NCBI RefSeq assembly: GCF_001642955.1
Contig: NZ_LWSK01000002.1
Coordinates: forward strand, 124,001-188,000
From: Rubripirellula obstinata
GTDB lineage: Bacteria > Planctomycetota > Planctomycetia > Pirellulales > Pirellulaceae
Direction of reading: 5' to 3'
Length of the DNA stretch: 64,000 nucleotides
In this document: piece by piece, positions 18,358-33,700 of the stretch
How the letters are laid out: every line of letters begins with the position of its first letter
Position numbering within the stretch: position 1 is the stretch's first letter
Notes under the pieces: model-generated
The model's input: only the letters and a program-made list of their open reading frames with translations
The model's database searches: none
What the model was told of the DNA's origin: nothing
Position numbers and translations under genes: made by a program

Positions 18358-18754
18358 GAGCGAGGTTTCCGCGTACGCGTTGATTTAGACGAGCCGACGG
18401 TATCAATCAGGGCACAGCCGTCGCAATACCGGAACTTTCCAGGCTTGCCGGGCGTCCAAACGCTGACCAAAGGCCGGTCGATTGCAACGAATATCGGCAT
18501 CCTCCGATGGTCGTTTTGGCAACAAACAGGCTAGATCACGTCTCCCACGCGATTTCCATTGCTTGCCCAGACCCCCTAACTACACTCCAAAGCTGGTTCT
18601 GGTCTACCTACAGATGCGTCAAATCGCATATGTAACCCACAGGCTTTTCCCCGACGATTCCCCGACCTAAACCCCTGACAGATCCGTTCGCTGATTCACG
18701 CAAGGCATTTCCAGGCGTAAATCGACGCACCTGATTCATATTAAGGCATCCTTG
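18358..18754. promoter_or_regulatory. Divergent promoter region, about 400 bp
   Basis: This non-coding stretch lies between the TPR lipoprotein (minus) and the giant surface protein (plus) and must drive both. An AAGG about 10 nt before 18755 may be the ribosome-binding site of the giant gene. No hairpin or clear operator was seen. Confidence 0.4.
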
Positions 18755-21700
18755 ATGACTCTCCGAGACTCGCGTCTTCGCAGTGCTAACGAACCGACCC
18801 AACGCAAAGCTTCTATCCGAGGCTTGTCGGACCGATTGAAACGAAAGCGTCGTCGCAAGGATCGCCGACTTTTGAGCGAAACGCTCGAGCAACGGCAGCT
18901 ACTTGCCGGGCCCGATTTGATCGGAATTCAGCCCAACGAAGGTTCGTTGCTGGCCGATGGCACAGTTTTGAACGTCTCGCCCAACGAACTGGTGTTCCGT
19001 TTCGACGACAACACCGAAATCGATGAATCGTCGCTTTCAGGGATTCGGATCACGCGAGCCGGCGAAGACGGAGTATTCGAATCAGCGACGGCCACATCGG
19101 ACTTGGGGACCGGCGGCGCGATTCTGGTCGAATTCAGATCGATTCAAACCGGCAGTCTTGGCAACGACGTTGAGTTGAACTTTACGTCAAGCTTCCGAAC
19201 CGGTTCCAGCCTGCCACAAATTTCGGTCACCGGCAAAACGGTTTCGATCGACGTCAACAACAACCCAGGCCAACCGACGCGCGTCCTGGATCTGATTTCG
19301 GCAATCGCCAACAACCCGGCGTCGGCCGGTTTGGTCGAAGCCGTCCAGGTCAGCGGTTCATCGCAAACCGACATTGGAACGCGAGTCCCCGACGACTTGA
19401 ACCTAACGTTGATCGGTGCCAACGCGGCCGAAGCCGTTACTGATTTCAACACCGGCGGCGCGGTCCGACTTCGCATCGTTTCTCAATTGCCGGGCGTCGA
19501 TGGACGCGGCACGATCGTTGAACTGGAACGTCGCAACTTTGGTGGACCTGCCAACCCGGTGGTCATCGTGACTGATCAAACCATCCGGGTTCAGTTGAAC
19601 AGTGCCCCCGGGTCTGAATCGACTGCGGCTGACTTCGTTAACGCGATCAACAACAATCCTGAATCAGCAGCACTGATCACCACGGCGGTGCAAGAAGGCG
19701 ACATCAATGTTCGCATCGGTGGCGGGACCACTGCGTTTGCTCCCTTGACGCTTAGCGGCGTGACCGACGTTGTGGTCAATCCTGGTTTTGTTGGGCTGGG
19801 TGATTCACCGCGCGAAGTCGTGTTCCGTTTCGCTGAACCACTGCCTGACGACACCTACCAAATCGACATCCTTGGCAGTTCCGCTAGCGGACTGCGTGGC
19901 GTCGATGGCGAACTCTTTCAAGACGGAACCGATCTGACGCAGCGATTTGAGATCAACCTTGGGCCCAAGGTCGTCGCGGTCGTTCCCGAACCCGTTCGAC
20001 GTTCAGCCAACGGTTCGCTCAGTCCCGAGATCGGGAAAATCGAAGTTCACTTCAACGACGACGACTTGAACCTTAGCTTGGCTCAAACGCCCAGCTTCTA
20101 CCAACTCATCTTCACCAATGACACGGCGACCAATGTTGACGATGAACCGGTCATCCCAGCCAGCGTTTCCTACAACAATGTGACCAACATTGCGACGCTC
20201 GATTTCGGTCGTCCTTTGTCACGCATCCCTGACCCAAACAATGCCGGTCAATTTCTTGAAGGGGCCGCCCGTTTACGAGTCGGCACTAGCGAAGGCCTGC
20301 CGGCTCAGCCCACCGAAGTCTCGCTCGCTGTATCGTCATCGAACGTTATCGAACCAGGCGATACGTTTGACAGTGCGTTTGATTTGAACTCGCAGTGGTC
20401 TGTCGGAGCGACCACCACTTCGTCGGCTCGCCTGTCCAGCGAAATTTTTAACACCCAACCTTTCGAACTCGATCTGCCGGGCCCCGACTTGCCGGGCAGC
20501 CGAAACATTCGTCCCGACGATCCATCGCGACTGACACGAACCGTGCCACTGGATTACGTGCGTAATGGTGCCGATGTCGTCGATGGAATTTCCGTCATTC
20601 AATATGACTTTGCGCCATCATGGTTGGGCGATGACCCCAACGCGCCGGGCATCCTGGAAGACCGGACTTATTTCAATACGATCAGCGAACAACAAAGAGA
20701 ACGTGTTCGCGAAGTCATGCAACTGTACAGCGAGTACTTGGGCATCAGCTTCGTCGAGGTCGAAGGCGCTCCTACCAGCGACGCATTCATCTCGATCGCC
20801 GTTGGCGATTTGTACGGCGGTGACGAACGAGCCACCAGTGGTGATGGTGACATCGCCGTTGTCACTCGTGACCGTGATGGCGACGGGATCGCTGACCTTG
20901 GCGTTTTAGATTTCCAAGACTTTGACGAATCGACCGACGATCAATTCGGCGGCGAATTTTTCCGCGGTGCGTTCTTTGTCGTCGGGCAATTGTTGGGCTA
21001 CGGCTACGCTGATGACCTGCCGCAACCTGTCACGCAAAGCACTGACTTTATCTTCACACCGGGCACGGACAACGAACCCGCTTTCCCGGCGCTGGCGGAC
21101 ATCCTGCACGGACAATTCCTGTACCGCCCCGACAGCACCGACATTGATCTGTATCGGTTCACGCTTGGTTCGCGAGGCCAATTGTCCATCGAGACGATTG
21201 CCGAACGATTAGCCGATGCCAGCCTGCTGGACACCAGCCTGCGACTGTATCGCGACACGGGAAACGGCGCGTTTGAAGAGATCGCTCAGAACGACGATTA
21301 CTTCAGCAACGATTCGCTGATTGATCTGGAAGTCGAAGCGGGAACGTATGTCATCGGTGTCAGTGCGCGCGGCAACACCAATTACGATCCGGCCGTCGAA
21401 GGATCTGGGTTTGGTGGTTTGACCGAAGGCGATTACGAGCTGGCGATCGATTTCAAACCCAGCATCACTAACGCAATTTTGGACACGACCGGCGTGGCAC
21501 TTGATGGCGACGGCGACAATCGTCCCGGCGGTGTCTTTGATTTCTGGTTTGTCCCCAGCGACAGCAACAACACGATCTATGTGGACAAAGCCGCGCCCGC
21601 GGGCGGCGGACCGCTTGGCAGCGTTGGCAATCCCTTCCGCGAAATCGACATGGCACTCGCAGCCGCCGATCCTGGCGACACCGTTCGAGTGATCGGTAAC

Positions 21701-24700
21701 GGGGGCACCGACGGCCGAGTCGAAACGGTGACCGACAACTTCAGCTACCAAATTGGCTTTGCCAACAACGGAACTGCACTGGTCGATGGAACCTCATTGA
21801 ACTTGCCTCAGGGCGTTCGAATGGTCATCGATTCCGGTGCCATCTTGAAACTAAGCGGCAGTCGAATCGGAGTCGGCAGCGTTTCGCCGTTGATCGACGC
21901 CAGCGACTCGGCGCTGCAAGTCTTAGGCACTCCGTCGATCATCACTGCGACCGGACAACCCGCTCGCGATGCGACCAACAATATCATTCCCGGCAGCGTC
22001 TACTTCACCAGCATCAACGACACAACGTTGGGCATGGGCAATTCGTCACAGGTGATCCGCCAACCGGGCCCTGGTGATTGGGGCGGCATCGATTTCCGCG
22101 GCGACTTGGACGCTGCCGATGAATCACGGCGCAACCGCGAACTCGAAGGCGTCTTCCTAAACCACATTCAAATGGCCGACATCCGCTACGGCGGTGGTGC
22201 GGTTTCGATCGGCGGACGATCCGTAGTCGTTTCCCCAGTCGATATGGCGGTTACTCGTGCCACCGTGATCAATTCACGCATCCGCGACAGCGCCGATGCA
22301 GCGATCGCGGCGACGCCAGACACCTTCACCGAAACCCGCTTCACCGATCCGTTCTATCAGTCCGGCAATCTGTTTACACCGGATTACACCCGAGTCGGCC
22401 CGGACATTTCCGGCAACACGATCATTGATAACAGTATCAATGGATTGTTCATTCGCGTGGTGACACGAACGGGCGACGTGTTGGAAACGATCGGCACCGC
22501 TGCTCGGTTTGACGATACCGACATCGTTCACGTGTTGGCCGAAAACTTGATCATCGAAGGCACCGCCGGTGGCCCGATCTTGCAATCATCGGCTCCGTCA
22601 TCCTTGTTGGTGAAATCCGATCCAGTCAACGCTGATGGCAACATCGCCCCCGGTCGGTACACGTACCGAATTACCAACGTCAATTCATCCGGCATTGAAT
22701 CCGCGGCCAGCCAACCGACCGTCAGCGTCACGACCACGCAAACCGGTGGCATCCGGTTGCAGCAATTGCCAGCGATCACATCCGGAAACGACTTCGTTTC
22801 GCGACGGTTGTACCGAGCCACGATCGACCCGACCTCTGGATTGCCCGGCCAATTCCAATTGGTTGCGCAGCTAAACGCCAGCAGCACGTCGTTTACTGAT
22901 CGCCAAGCAACCGGAACGACCGTGTTGTCGATCAACGATACCGTCCTTCGCAGCCGGTTGGACGCCAGTTTGAAGATCGATCCAGGTACGGTCATCAAGA
23001 TTGACGGCGCTCGGATCGAGGCACGTTTTGGTGCCAACTTGATTGCCGAAGGGTTGCCAAGTCAGCCGATTGTTTTCACTTCGCTGGAAGATCAACGCTA
23101 CGGTGGCGGCGGAACTTTTGACACAAACGATCGTGGTGAATCAGGCGAATTGAATCCTGGCGATTGGGGCGGTCTGTACATCGGTCACGCGTCGTCGGCC
23201 AGCATTGACCAAGCGGTCGTCGCGGGTGCCGGCGGTACAACGCGAGTCGAAGGTGGGTTTGCTTCCTTCAACGCCATTGAAATTCATCAAGGTCGGCTGC
23301 GGTTGACCAACAGCGTGCTGGAACAAAATGCCGATGGCCGTGGCGATTTGTTTGGTGACCGAGTCGGCCGCGGTGACAACGCGTCAGGCACCATTTTTGT
23401 TCGTGCTGCCGCACCCGTGATCACGGGTAACTCTTTCGTTGGTGGCGAAGGCGCTGCTCTGTCACTGGATATCAATTCGCTTTCCAGCATTGAAGTCGTT
23501 GATCCGGGTCGCAGCACCGGGATGATCGATCGTTCCGCAACGGTCGGCAATTCGGGGCCGCTGATCGAAGACAATATCTTGTCAGGCAATGCAATCAACG
23601 GTTTGATCGTTCGCGGCGGCCAATTGGCAACCGCCGGCGTTTGGGACGATGTCGATATCGTTCACGTTGTTAACGATTCCATTGAAATCCCCAACCAACA
23701 CATCTTTGGCGGATTGAAACTGCAAAGCGATGCTCGCGGCAGTTTGGTCGTCAAATTCGAGAGCACCGAAACCTCGACCGCTGGCATTGTCGTTGGTGGT
23801 TCACTGGTCTCGGCAACCGAACAATTCCGCGACATCCCCGATCGCATCGGCGGCTCGTTGCAGGTCGTTGGCCATCCAGATTTCCCCGTCATTCTAACGA
23901 CGCTTGCCGATGATTCAGCCGGTGCCGGATTTACGCTTGACGGTGTCGCGCAGGTTGACACCAACAATGACGGAATCATTGGCGTCGATTTGTCTGAACA
24001 GCGCAACGACGGTCTGGTTCGTTTGCCGACTGGACCCGAAGTCGATCAGGGCAACTTAATCGATAATGATGTTAGTCAAGAAATCCCAGGATTCTTCTCG
24101 ACGCTGATCGGAAACGGCAACGATGTCCTCAACAGCGGAGTCACGGTCCAAGAGGCGTCCACTGCACAAATTTTGATCGATGAAGACTTTGTGACTCGGT
24201 ACACCACGTTCGTGACTACGACGACCGGCGTCGTGAACCTGGCTGCGACGACGATTACGCAAGAAGCCACGTTGATTGCCAACGACATGGTGGAAAGCCG
24301 TGGTACCTTCACCGGTCCCAACGGAGAAGTGACCTGGATCGCAACGTCATCGTTCGTCAATGGAACGACGCGACTGAACAGCTTGATTGAACTTGACGGT
24401 GGCGAAGCTGCGTTGGGTGACATTAGTGTTGTTTCGTACTTGGATGAGGATGTCGGAACCGTCGATGACATTTTGGTGACCAGAGGCACACCGGGCGAAG
24501 CCGATTTCCGCGCTTTCACGATCAACTCAGTTTCGCGTGTTGGATTTTCGCAAGGCGGTTTTTACATTGACGACGGCGTGAACCTCGCCAACGCAACCTA
24601 CGAAGGCTGGGCTGCAGACCAGTTCAATGAATTGGAAACCGCGATCATTGACGGCACGCAAACCTTTAGCGTTCCCGGCGATATCGACTTGGTTGATTTG

Positions 24701-27700
24701 CCTCAGCAAACCGACGCCGACTTTGGAATCAGTTTTGGTCCAGCCGATGTGACAACCGCGTTTTCCTGGGTCGTTGATCCGACCGCGACCAACGCACGCG
24801 TGACTAGCTTCCTGGAAGTCCTAGCAACCGACGCGGCGGTTGGACCAGCGTTGCCACAACCTGGTGCTTGGAACGGGATCGTTGTTCGTGAAGCTGCCGA
24901 CGACCGTAATGTGGTTGCGGTTGCTGAATCAGAACCGGTTCGCACAGCTTTCATCGACAACAATTCAATCCCCAGCCAATCTCAGTTCGTTGGTGAACTT
25001 GCACCTAGCGAAAAAGCGGGCGATGAGAATCGCCGGCTCGGTTTCATCGTCGATGGTGCCATCACCCAGCGCAGCGACGTCGATGTTTACTCATTCATTG
25101 GGCAAAGCGGCACCGAAGTTTGGCTCGACATTGACCGCACCGGCAACCAGCTCGATTCGGTCGTCGAACTCATCGACGCCAACGGTCGAGTTCTCGTATC
25201 GTCCAATGATTCGCAGCTCGCCGAAACCAATCCTGCTGCTTTGTTTGTCGCATCAAACGTCAACCCCGACGCCGCGCAAGCGATGTCCGTGGTCACCGAA
25301 CGAGTCAATTCGCAAGAGATCACGATCAGTGAATCGATCGTCGACGCGACCGCCGGAGTGATCACGCTTGGCATCGCTGGCGAAGACACGATCGACATTC
25401 CCGTGGCCGCATTCTTAGTTGACCCGGCTCTTGCAATCGAAACCGCATTGGAAACCGCGTACCCCGACCAACTCGGCGACATTACCGCTTCGCTGAACCG
25501 TCGATCGGCTCGAGAATTCAGTGCGAGCAATCCCGGAATCATTTCCCGATTCGGTGATGACTTTGTCATTCAATTGCGATTCGATGGTGCCGCGTTTGTC
25601 GGCCGCACGGTTCCCACCATTCTGGTCAGCACCGTTGGCGTCGTTGGCACCACCGCCGTGACCGCCACCGTCACCGAGCGGACGCTGGGCTCGCAAACCC
25701 AAGACGCTTATTCCAGCAATCCCAAAGATGCGGGGCTACGAGTTCGCTTGCCAGGCGAAAACGGAACACGCAATCTGTATCACGTTCGCGTTCGCAGCAG
25801 CAACACAACCAATCCGCTGGACTTTGCAACACTGACCGATCCCAACCAAGTTGGCGACGGTTTGTCCCAGGGCAAATACCAATTGCAAATTCGTCTATCA
25901 GAAGTGGACGAACGAGCCGGCACCCAGTTCAATTTTGCCGACGTGCGTTACGCAACCAACGGTCTGCAGATTATCGGTCAACCGTTGCACTCGCCACTGC
26001 TTGGTGAAGAGTACGAAGTCCCCGGTGACAATGGCTCGCTTGCCAATGCCCAACCACTCGGTGATTTTGGCAATGCGAATGATTCAGCCGCCAATTCAAA
26101 CTTGTTGCAGACCGACAACGCATCGAAGTCGTTCGCCGGCAGCCTGGACAGTGCGACGGACGTGGACTGGTATTCGTTCACGGTCAACTACGAAGACATC
26201 ACGCGTTTCGACGGTGATGCAGAACTGTTTTTCTCCACCGTCTTTGACCTAGATTATGCCGCCGGTTTTGCTCGGGCCGACATGGCGATCTATGTCTTTA
26301 ACGCAGCCGGCGAACTGATCTTGGTTGGCGGTGACAGTAACATCGCCGACGACTTGCCCGGCTTGGCTTCATCAAGCAACACCAACGACCTCAGCCGTGG
26401 CAGTGCCGCGCCCGAAGATCCGTACATCGGTGCAGCCGAACTTAGCGAAGGCAACTACTTCGTTGCAGTATCGAACCAACAACAAGTCCCAGCACCGCTG
26501 GACCAGTTCTTCAACGCCGATTCAGCCAACCCGCTGCTTCGCCTAGAACCGATCGACTCGGTCACTCGCATTGCCGAAGACCGCATTGGATTCAGTGGTG
26601 GCGGAACGGCAACGCTACCCACCACGCCGTTGTTGTTCGACAATGAATCGATCATTGACTATTCGCTCGACGACGTGCTGCTGTACGTCAACACCGGCAG
26701 CAGCTTGGTGCTAGTGAATCCATTCACCGGTCAAAACTACGGAACGGTCGGAACCTTTGACGACGAAATTGAAGAAGTTGCCTTCCGAGCCAATGGCGAA
26801 CTGTTCGCTTACAGCGGATTCGGTAACCGCGTACGTGATGACAACAATTGGTTTTACTATCGAATTGACACGGGAACCGCCGCACTTAGCGCACCGCTAG
26901 GACTTCCGGGTGCTGGCGTTGACACGTTTAGCCAAGCATTCGACGACGAAGGCGTTCCATCTGTGGCCGTTGGCGACGTGGGTCTTGATGTCGAAGGAAC
27001 GACGATTGCGTCCTTTGGCGGAAGCGAGTCCGGGTTCTTTGTTGCGAATCGGCCCGCCGACTTTAATGGCGTTGTAGGTCGTTATAGCACCAATATCTTG
27101 TACGATTTCATTCCGGAAACCGGGGTTGCGAGCGGCAACGACGTTGTCTTCGTCAACGGTATTCTTACGGGTGCCGGAACGATTCCTCGGGAAATTGGAC
27201 AGATTCAAACTGCCCCCCAAGGCGGAATCTCGTCGCAGCTTGGAATCACCGCACCAGTGGAAACCAACGCCGCCGGTGTGCGAGTGCCTTCGCTGGTTGA
27301 TGGTGACACCTTCACGCTGACCGACGGCACCGACACGATCACGTTTGAGATTGAATCAGGCGTCACACTTTCGACATCCGGAACTGCTGTCTTCGACGGC
27401 GATCAAGTCACCGTTGACACTCAAGTCTTTGAGTTCAATACAGGTGCCCGATTGCAGCTTTCCCAAGCAGCACCCGCCGGCAACTTGGCGGATGGAACGA
27501 TCGTCGAATTGGTGGGAGACGGTGGCAACATCGTTCAGTTTGAATTCACTCGCGACGACGTCGTCGGACTCAACAGTGTTCCTATCGTCACGCTTAATGA
27601 AATTGGACAACCACTCGCTGCTGACCTGATCGCATCGTCGTTTGCGAATCAGATCAACGCTAACATCCCTGGATTGCAAGCGGTAGCGATCGGTGACGAA

Positions 27701-30700
27701 GTCACGTTCAACGGAGCCGTTGCCCCGTCGATCAACGTCGTCGGCGATGGCGTTACTCAACTGGGTGACGGTACGGTTTCCGCAGGTGCGATCGCCGTCA
27801 ACGTTTCCGAGTTCTCCAACTCGGCAACGCTGATATCGCGACTGGCCGGCGCGATGCGTTCAGTTGGAATTTCGGTTGTCGCTGACGGATCTCAATTATC
27901 GCTTCCTGGTGGTAACGCGGTCACGCTTAACACGACTGCTTTGACACAATCGGGCGACGCAGGCACTGGAACTAATGAAACCGTCTTGGCATTCCCAGGT
28001 GACACCGCGGCCACGGTGGCTCAGCGGATTTCGCTGGCGGTTGCTGATGCCTTCGGTGCCGGTTCAAACATCGCCATCACTCCATCAACTGCATCAGGAC
28101 GATCGCTTAACATCACGGGCGGTTTCCTTGACGCTGCACCAATTTCGGCCAACGGCGCTCTTGTCGCCGGCGGTTTGGGTCAAGACGGAATTGTGACTGG
28201 AATCGAGTTGGTGACCGAAACCAACGGAGCCCAGAGTCTCTACGCTTTGGACACCAACGGTGGGTTGTACGTGATCGCTGGCGGCGAGCTTTCCACGTCG
28301 GGCGCACGACAAATTGGGACGCCTGTTGCAACGGCGACCGACCTGATTCGAATCGGCCAAACAGGCGTCACGTTCTCCGGTCTACGAAGTGGCCCCGTCA
28401 GTTTCAATGGCGGGGAACTTCGGCAAACCTTGTTTGGTATCACCACGGCTGGCGACATTTACGCTTTCAACACCGCTGGTGAATTGCAGAACATTTTTGC
28501 CGGTGGACGAAGCGTGATTTCGACCGGCGTTGGAGGTGCTCGCGGATTGGACTTCAGCACGCTTGGATTCAACCTCTGGCACACCACCAACCAACGCGGT
28601 GCCGATCCAGGACACGGTATCAATGAAATTTTCAACGGCACCCGCGGATCATCGCCGGGCGGATCTAGCTTAGCGTTCACCTACGAAGCGGGTGCGTTCA
28701 ACGGTCTGTATCCGACCGCTGAACGTCCTGTTGTCCTCAATAATGACGGTTCAGTCGCGAACCCTCGACAAGATGGCGCGGCGGTCGAAGACACTTACAA
28801 CTTGCCGGGCGGTGCCAAGGGCGTCATTCAAAGTAATGCGTTCAGTCTGGATGGTTACTCGGCCGATGATGAGCCGATGTTGTACTTCAACTACTTCCTG
28901 GAAACCGACGGTTCTGATTCGATCAGCGGCGACCGTGACGCATTGCGGGTCTATGTCATCACCAGTGATGGTGCCCAACACTTGGTCGCCAGCAACAACA
29001 CCGCTCGCGGCGTTGGACTGTTCGACGATGAATTTGATGACCCAGCAGCAGTTGGCCAGTACGACGACGACATCGATGTCGATGTCCAACAACTCTTTGA
29101 CAACACCGATTCATGGCGTCAAGCACGCGTGCCCGTTGGCAGCTTTGCCGGGCAAGCGGGACTGAGTCTGCGAATCGAATTCTCAACCGCCGGCACCACC
29201 GACACCGGTTCGCTCCGCTTGCGAACCACCGCCGGCGATCAGCTTGTCGATGGCGACACCTTCCGCATTGGTGGCGAGACCTTTGCGATTGATCTGTCAC
29301 CAGCGATCAGCGTTCCTAGCGGCCCGCAATTGTCGGCACTCTACGCCGACCCAACGGCTCTGGCCACGATCACCATCGATGGTCAAACCTATGTTCTTGA
29401 TGACGGCAACCGAACGGGAATCACAACCGAAAATCGCATCGAATTGATCACGGGATCGACGACTTCGGTTTCGCAATTGACGGCGTCCGAAATTGCGGGA
29501 CTGGTGACCGAAGCGGTCCGTCTGTCACCGCCGCCAAACACGATCGTCAACAACCTGAATTTCAGCGAGCGTCAGGACAGCGATCCGGTAGCGATTGTTG
29601 GACGCGATGACCGAACGTTTGAAGCGATCTCGCTGCCCTATTCTGGTGGCAATGTGACGCTGGTTGGGCAAGGCCAATTGGGCAACGATTCCGTCGTCGG
29701 TGACTTTAACAATCCGGCATCCGCCGCCGTTAATGCGACCAACGTTGATGACGTGGACCTGTTCCGAATCGAGCTAGAAGAACTCAGCACATTGGATGTT
29801 GATGTCACGGGCGTCAATCAATTTGCGACTCCGTTTGATGTCGCGATCCGATTGTTTGATGCCAGCGGTGTTGAGCTGTTTGCTCAGCCGACTGAGAACA
29901 ACACCAAGTCGTTTAACATCGCCGAAACCGGCACCTACTTCATCGGTATCAGCGGACTGGCCAACGCGGTTTACAGCCCGCTGTTTGACAGTGCAACGAC
30001 TCCCGACGACACCGCGGGCACCTACCAAGCAACCTTCGCGATCGGTTCCAACGTCGCCATTCAGTCGGTTGGAAACCTTGTCGAATTGCAGGGGCTTGAA
30101 AGTGTTTCGGCAACACCGGGCAACCTGTTTACCATCTCTGGTCAAAACACGGTTGCTGGAATCTCGGTTCCAATCAGTCGTTTGATGACGGCTTCGCAAG
30201 TCGCTGCGGAAGTCCAACAAGTTTTGGCCGATCGTTTTGCCAACGGGATCACCGAAGTCTTGCCAACCGACGGCAGTTCGGTCTTGATTCCATCGTTGAC
30301 CATTGATGATCCAGGACCGTTTGTGAACAGTTCACAACGTTCGGGCGATCAATTCGGATCAGGTGCCGTTGGCGGTGCAGAAAACAATGAATTTGAAGGT
30401 GTCTACTTAGACGACTTCATCATCGGGTTTGCCGAACGTGGCGAAATTGCGACGGGATCCGCTGCCGCACCCGGCGACTTCATTACCGACCTGCGCAGCG
30501 AATTCCCCAACCCCGCCAACCCGACCAGCCAATTGGATACGGGCAGCTACCAAGTCGAAATTCGCGGTGCGTCCGAATACGTCAACTCGGGTGCGGGATC
30601 ACAGTTCCGAACCTTCGACACTAACACGCGTTTGTCAGAATCGCGGTTCCTGGATGCATTGCCTGCGAGTGAGATTCGCGATGGTTCGACGTTCGAGATC

Positions 30701-33700
30701 TTTGACGGCCGAAACACCGTCACTTTTGAATTCGACCAACTTGATTCAGACGGAAATTCCGACGGCGCGACACCGGGCAACGTTCAGGTTCCGTTCACGC
30801 TAACGACCGTTCAACCAGGCAGTGAATCCATTGATCCGATCACCAATCTGCCGATTGCCGGAACAGGGATTGTTCGGCCCGAAACCGCCGCGGAAGTTGC
30901 CGCCAATATCATCGCGGCAATTTCACGATCCGAAGTTCAATCGGTGATCAACGTTCCCGCATTGCCTGTCAGCGGTATCGATGGCGGCACGACTTCACGC
31001 GTCAATCTGTTCGCTGATGTTGTTGTCAACAATGACGGCGGCGCGCTTGCCGGCGTGGGACGCAATGACCTGCGTGGAGACGACAACGCGGATCGTGATG
31101 TCCAAGGCGTGATCATGGTTGAAAACAGTCGCTTCTTATTCAATTCAGAATACGGAATCGCATTGGATCATGGTTTGACGGCGACTGTTGCCGGAACCGA
31201 GGGACCAGCGGTCGTTCGTTACCCACGCAACTTGGTGGAACTAAATACTGAAAGCATCAAGCCGGGTGTGATCGTGCAAAGCAACGTCATCGCCTTCAAC
31301 GGAACCGGTGGTTTGCAGATCAATGGCATTGGTTTAGGAGCAGGCGAAACGCAAAGCGATCCAATCGCGTTTGACCGAATCGTCAACAACACGATCATCG
31401 GCGGATCGATCACCCCGGGCCCCGAAGCACCGGCTGCGACGATTCAAGGCGTCTTGTTTGAACAAGGTTTGATCTCGTTTGCCGATAGCATCGTCGCCTA
31501 CGAACCTGACCTTGGTAGTGCAGAGCCGAATACGATCTTCCAAAATCAAGCTGCGATCTTGGGTGCTCCTGAATTGCCTGGACGTGGTGGCGAACCGGTC
31601 GATGGGGACAGCACGTTGTCACTTGGACTGGGCGGGTCAGTCACGATCCAATTCACCAACAACCTGCTGACCGGCAGCGGTGATTCACGAGGCGATTTGA
31701 TCGTCTTTGAAACCGGAGCCGTGGAATCGGTCTCGGTCGAAATCAGTCGCGACGGGGAATTCTTTGAGAACGTGGGAACCGTTGGCGGGCTGACCAACAC
31801 CGTTGATCTGGACGCGTTCGGATTTGGAACTCAGGACCAATTCGCATTCGTGCGTCTGACCGATTTGCGTCAAGGCGACAACACCAGTGCAACACTGGGT
31901 GCTGACATCGACGCCGTCGGCGCGATCAGCTCGGTCTCGGTAGATTCCTTTGATCCCGGCGGGATTGGAATCGAGTTGGTCGGCAATGCGGCACCAGCGT
32001 TGCTGAACAACATCATTTCTAATTCGGCGACCGGCATCTCCGTTGATGCCAACAACGCGCTGACGATTTTGGGTGCGAACACCTATTACCGAAACACCAC
32101 CAACGTGCCCGATGGCGTCGGGGTTGGTGAATTCGCACAAGAATTGTCGGATGCCGAAGTTGTCTTTGTGGGTGCGTCGGAACTGGTGTTTGCACCGGCC
32201 GCCGGCTCTGAAATTATCGATAGTTCGATTGATTCGCTTCAAGACCGGGCCAGTTTAACCACGGTCAAGAATCCGCTGGGCCTTCCGCCTTCGCCGATCT
32301 TGGCACCTCGCTTGGATGTCAACGGACAACTTCGCGTCGATGATCCGAATGTTGAAACGCCAAGCGGTCTGGGCGAACGCGTCTTTAAAGATCGTGGTGC
32401 ATCGGATCGTGGCGACCTGGTTGGACCACGTATCGTTTTGTTGACGCCGTTGGCGGACAACCTTGATGTCCAGTCGGGCGTGGTCAGTGTCTTTGGTCAG
32501 GCACCATCATTCTTTGACATCCAATTAATCGATGGTTTGGCTCCCGCCGATGTCGTGCCGGGAACCGGTATCGACGACCGCAGTGTTTCCAGTGCTTCGG
32601 TGCTGTTGCTAAGAGACAATGTCGCGTTGACCGAAGGAATCGATTACCGATTCGGTTACAACCCAAGCACCAACGTGATCCGCTTGACGCCGATCGCAGG
32701 CGTTTGGGAACAGGATTCAACCTATGTGATTCGAGTCTTAGATGGCAGCGATGCGATTGTTCAATCGACCGATGGTGATCAGTACACCGACGGCGACGTG
32801 TTCAGCCTGCTGGACCTGCAAAACCAAACGACTCGGTTTGAATACGAAACCGGAATCGTGTTGAACTTTGACGAAGAAACGTTGGCTGATGATGCGGCAG
32901 ATGGCATCATCTTTGAAGCCTTTGACGGCACCAACACTGTCATCTTTGAACTTGATAACGACGGTTTGTTCGACCCGCTCAACACACCGGTCACCGTGCC
33001 TTTGGCCGGCAACGACGCGCTGCTTGCGGTTGCACTTGCGGATGCAATCAATGCATCGATTTTGAATCTGACTGCGACTGCCGATGGACTAAGCGTCCAG
33101 TTGCAAGGTACGAATCCGTTGTCATCGATCACCGCTAGCACTGGTTTGGTGATTTCCGGAGCCATCGGAACCGAACAAGGGTTTGGCATTCAAATTCCGA
33201 CCGAAGGTGCGGATGTCGCCGCCTCGGTGGTCGATGGACAATCGTTTGTCGTCCGACGCGGCACCGTGGTTGAAAGAATCTTTGAATTCGACAGCGACAA
33301 CGTTCTCGAAAATGTGGGTGCTACGCCGATTGCATTGCCAGTGGGAATCACGCTGGACCAATTGGCGTTGCAAATGGTCAACGCGATCGGTGGTTCCGGT
33401 CTTGGTTTGGCTCCTGAAAATGCTGGTTTCGGCCGCGTTGTTTTGGGTGGCGATTCGACCTACTCGATTGAACTGGTCGATAGCACGTTGACTCAAATTG
33501 GCTTTGCTGGCCAATCAGCCACGGTTCCGATTGTGGTTGGAATTGATCAGACCGATCTGCAAATCGCTGAAGTGATCTCTGATGCCATCACCGGTGCCGG
33601 TATCCCCGGCGTCGCAACCTCGGTTGCCGACAGACGCATTTTCTTGGAAGGAACCGGTGGCGTAAACGGAGTCGGTGCGGTTGACACGGTCACGGTTTCC

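Noticed and set aside
17863-18534. 223-codon plus-strand frame opposite the TPR lipoprotein
   Set aside because: It is a shadow of the TPR gene on the other strand; no motifs and no ribosome-binding site.
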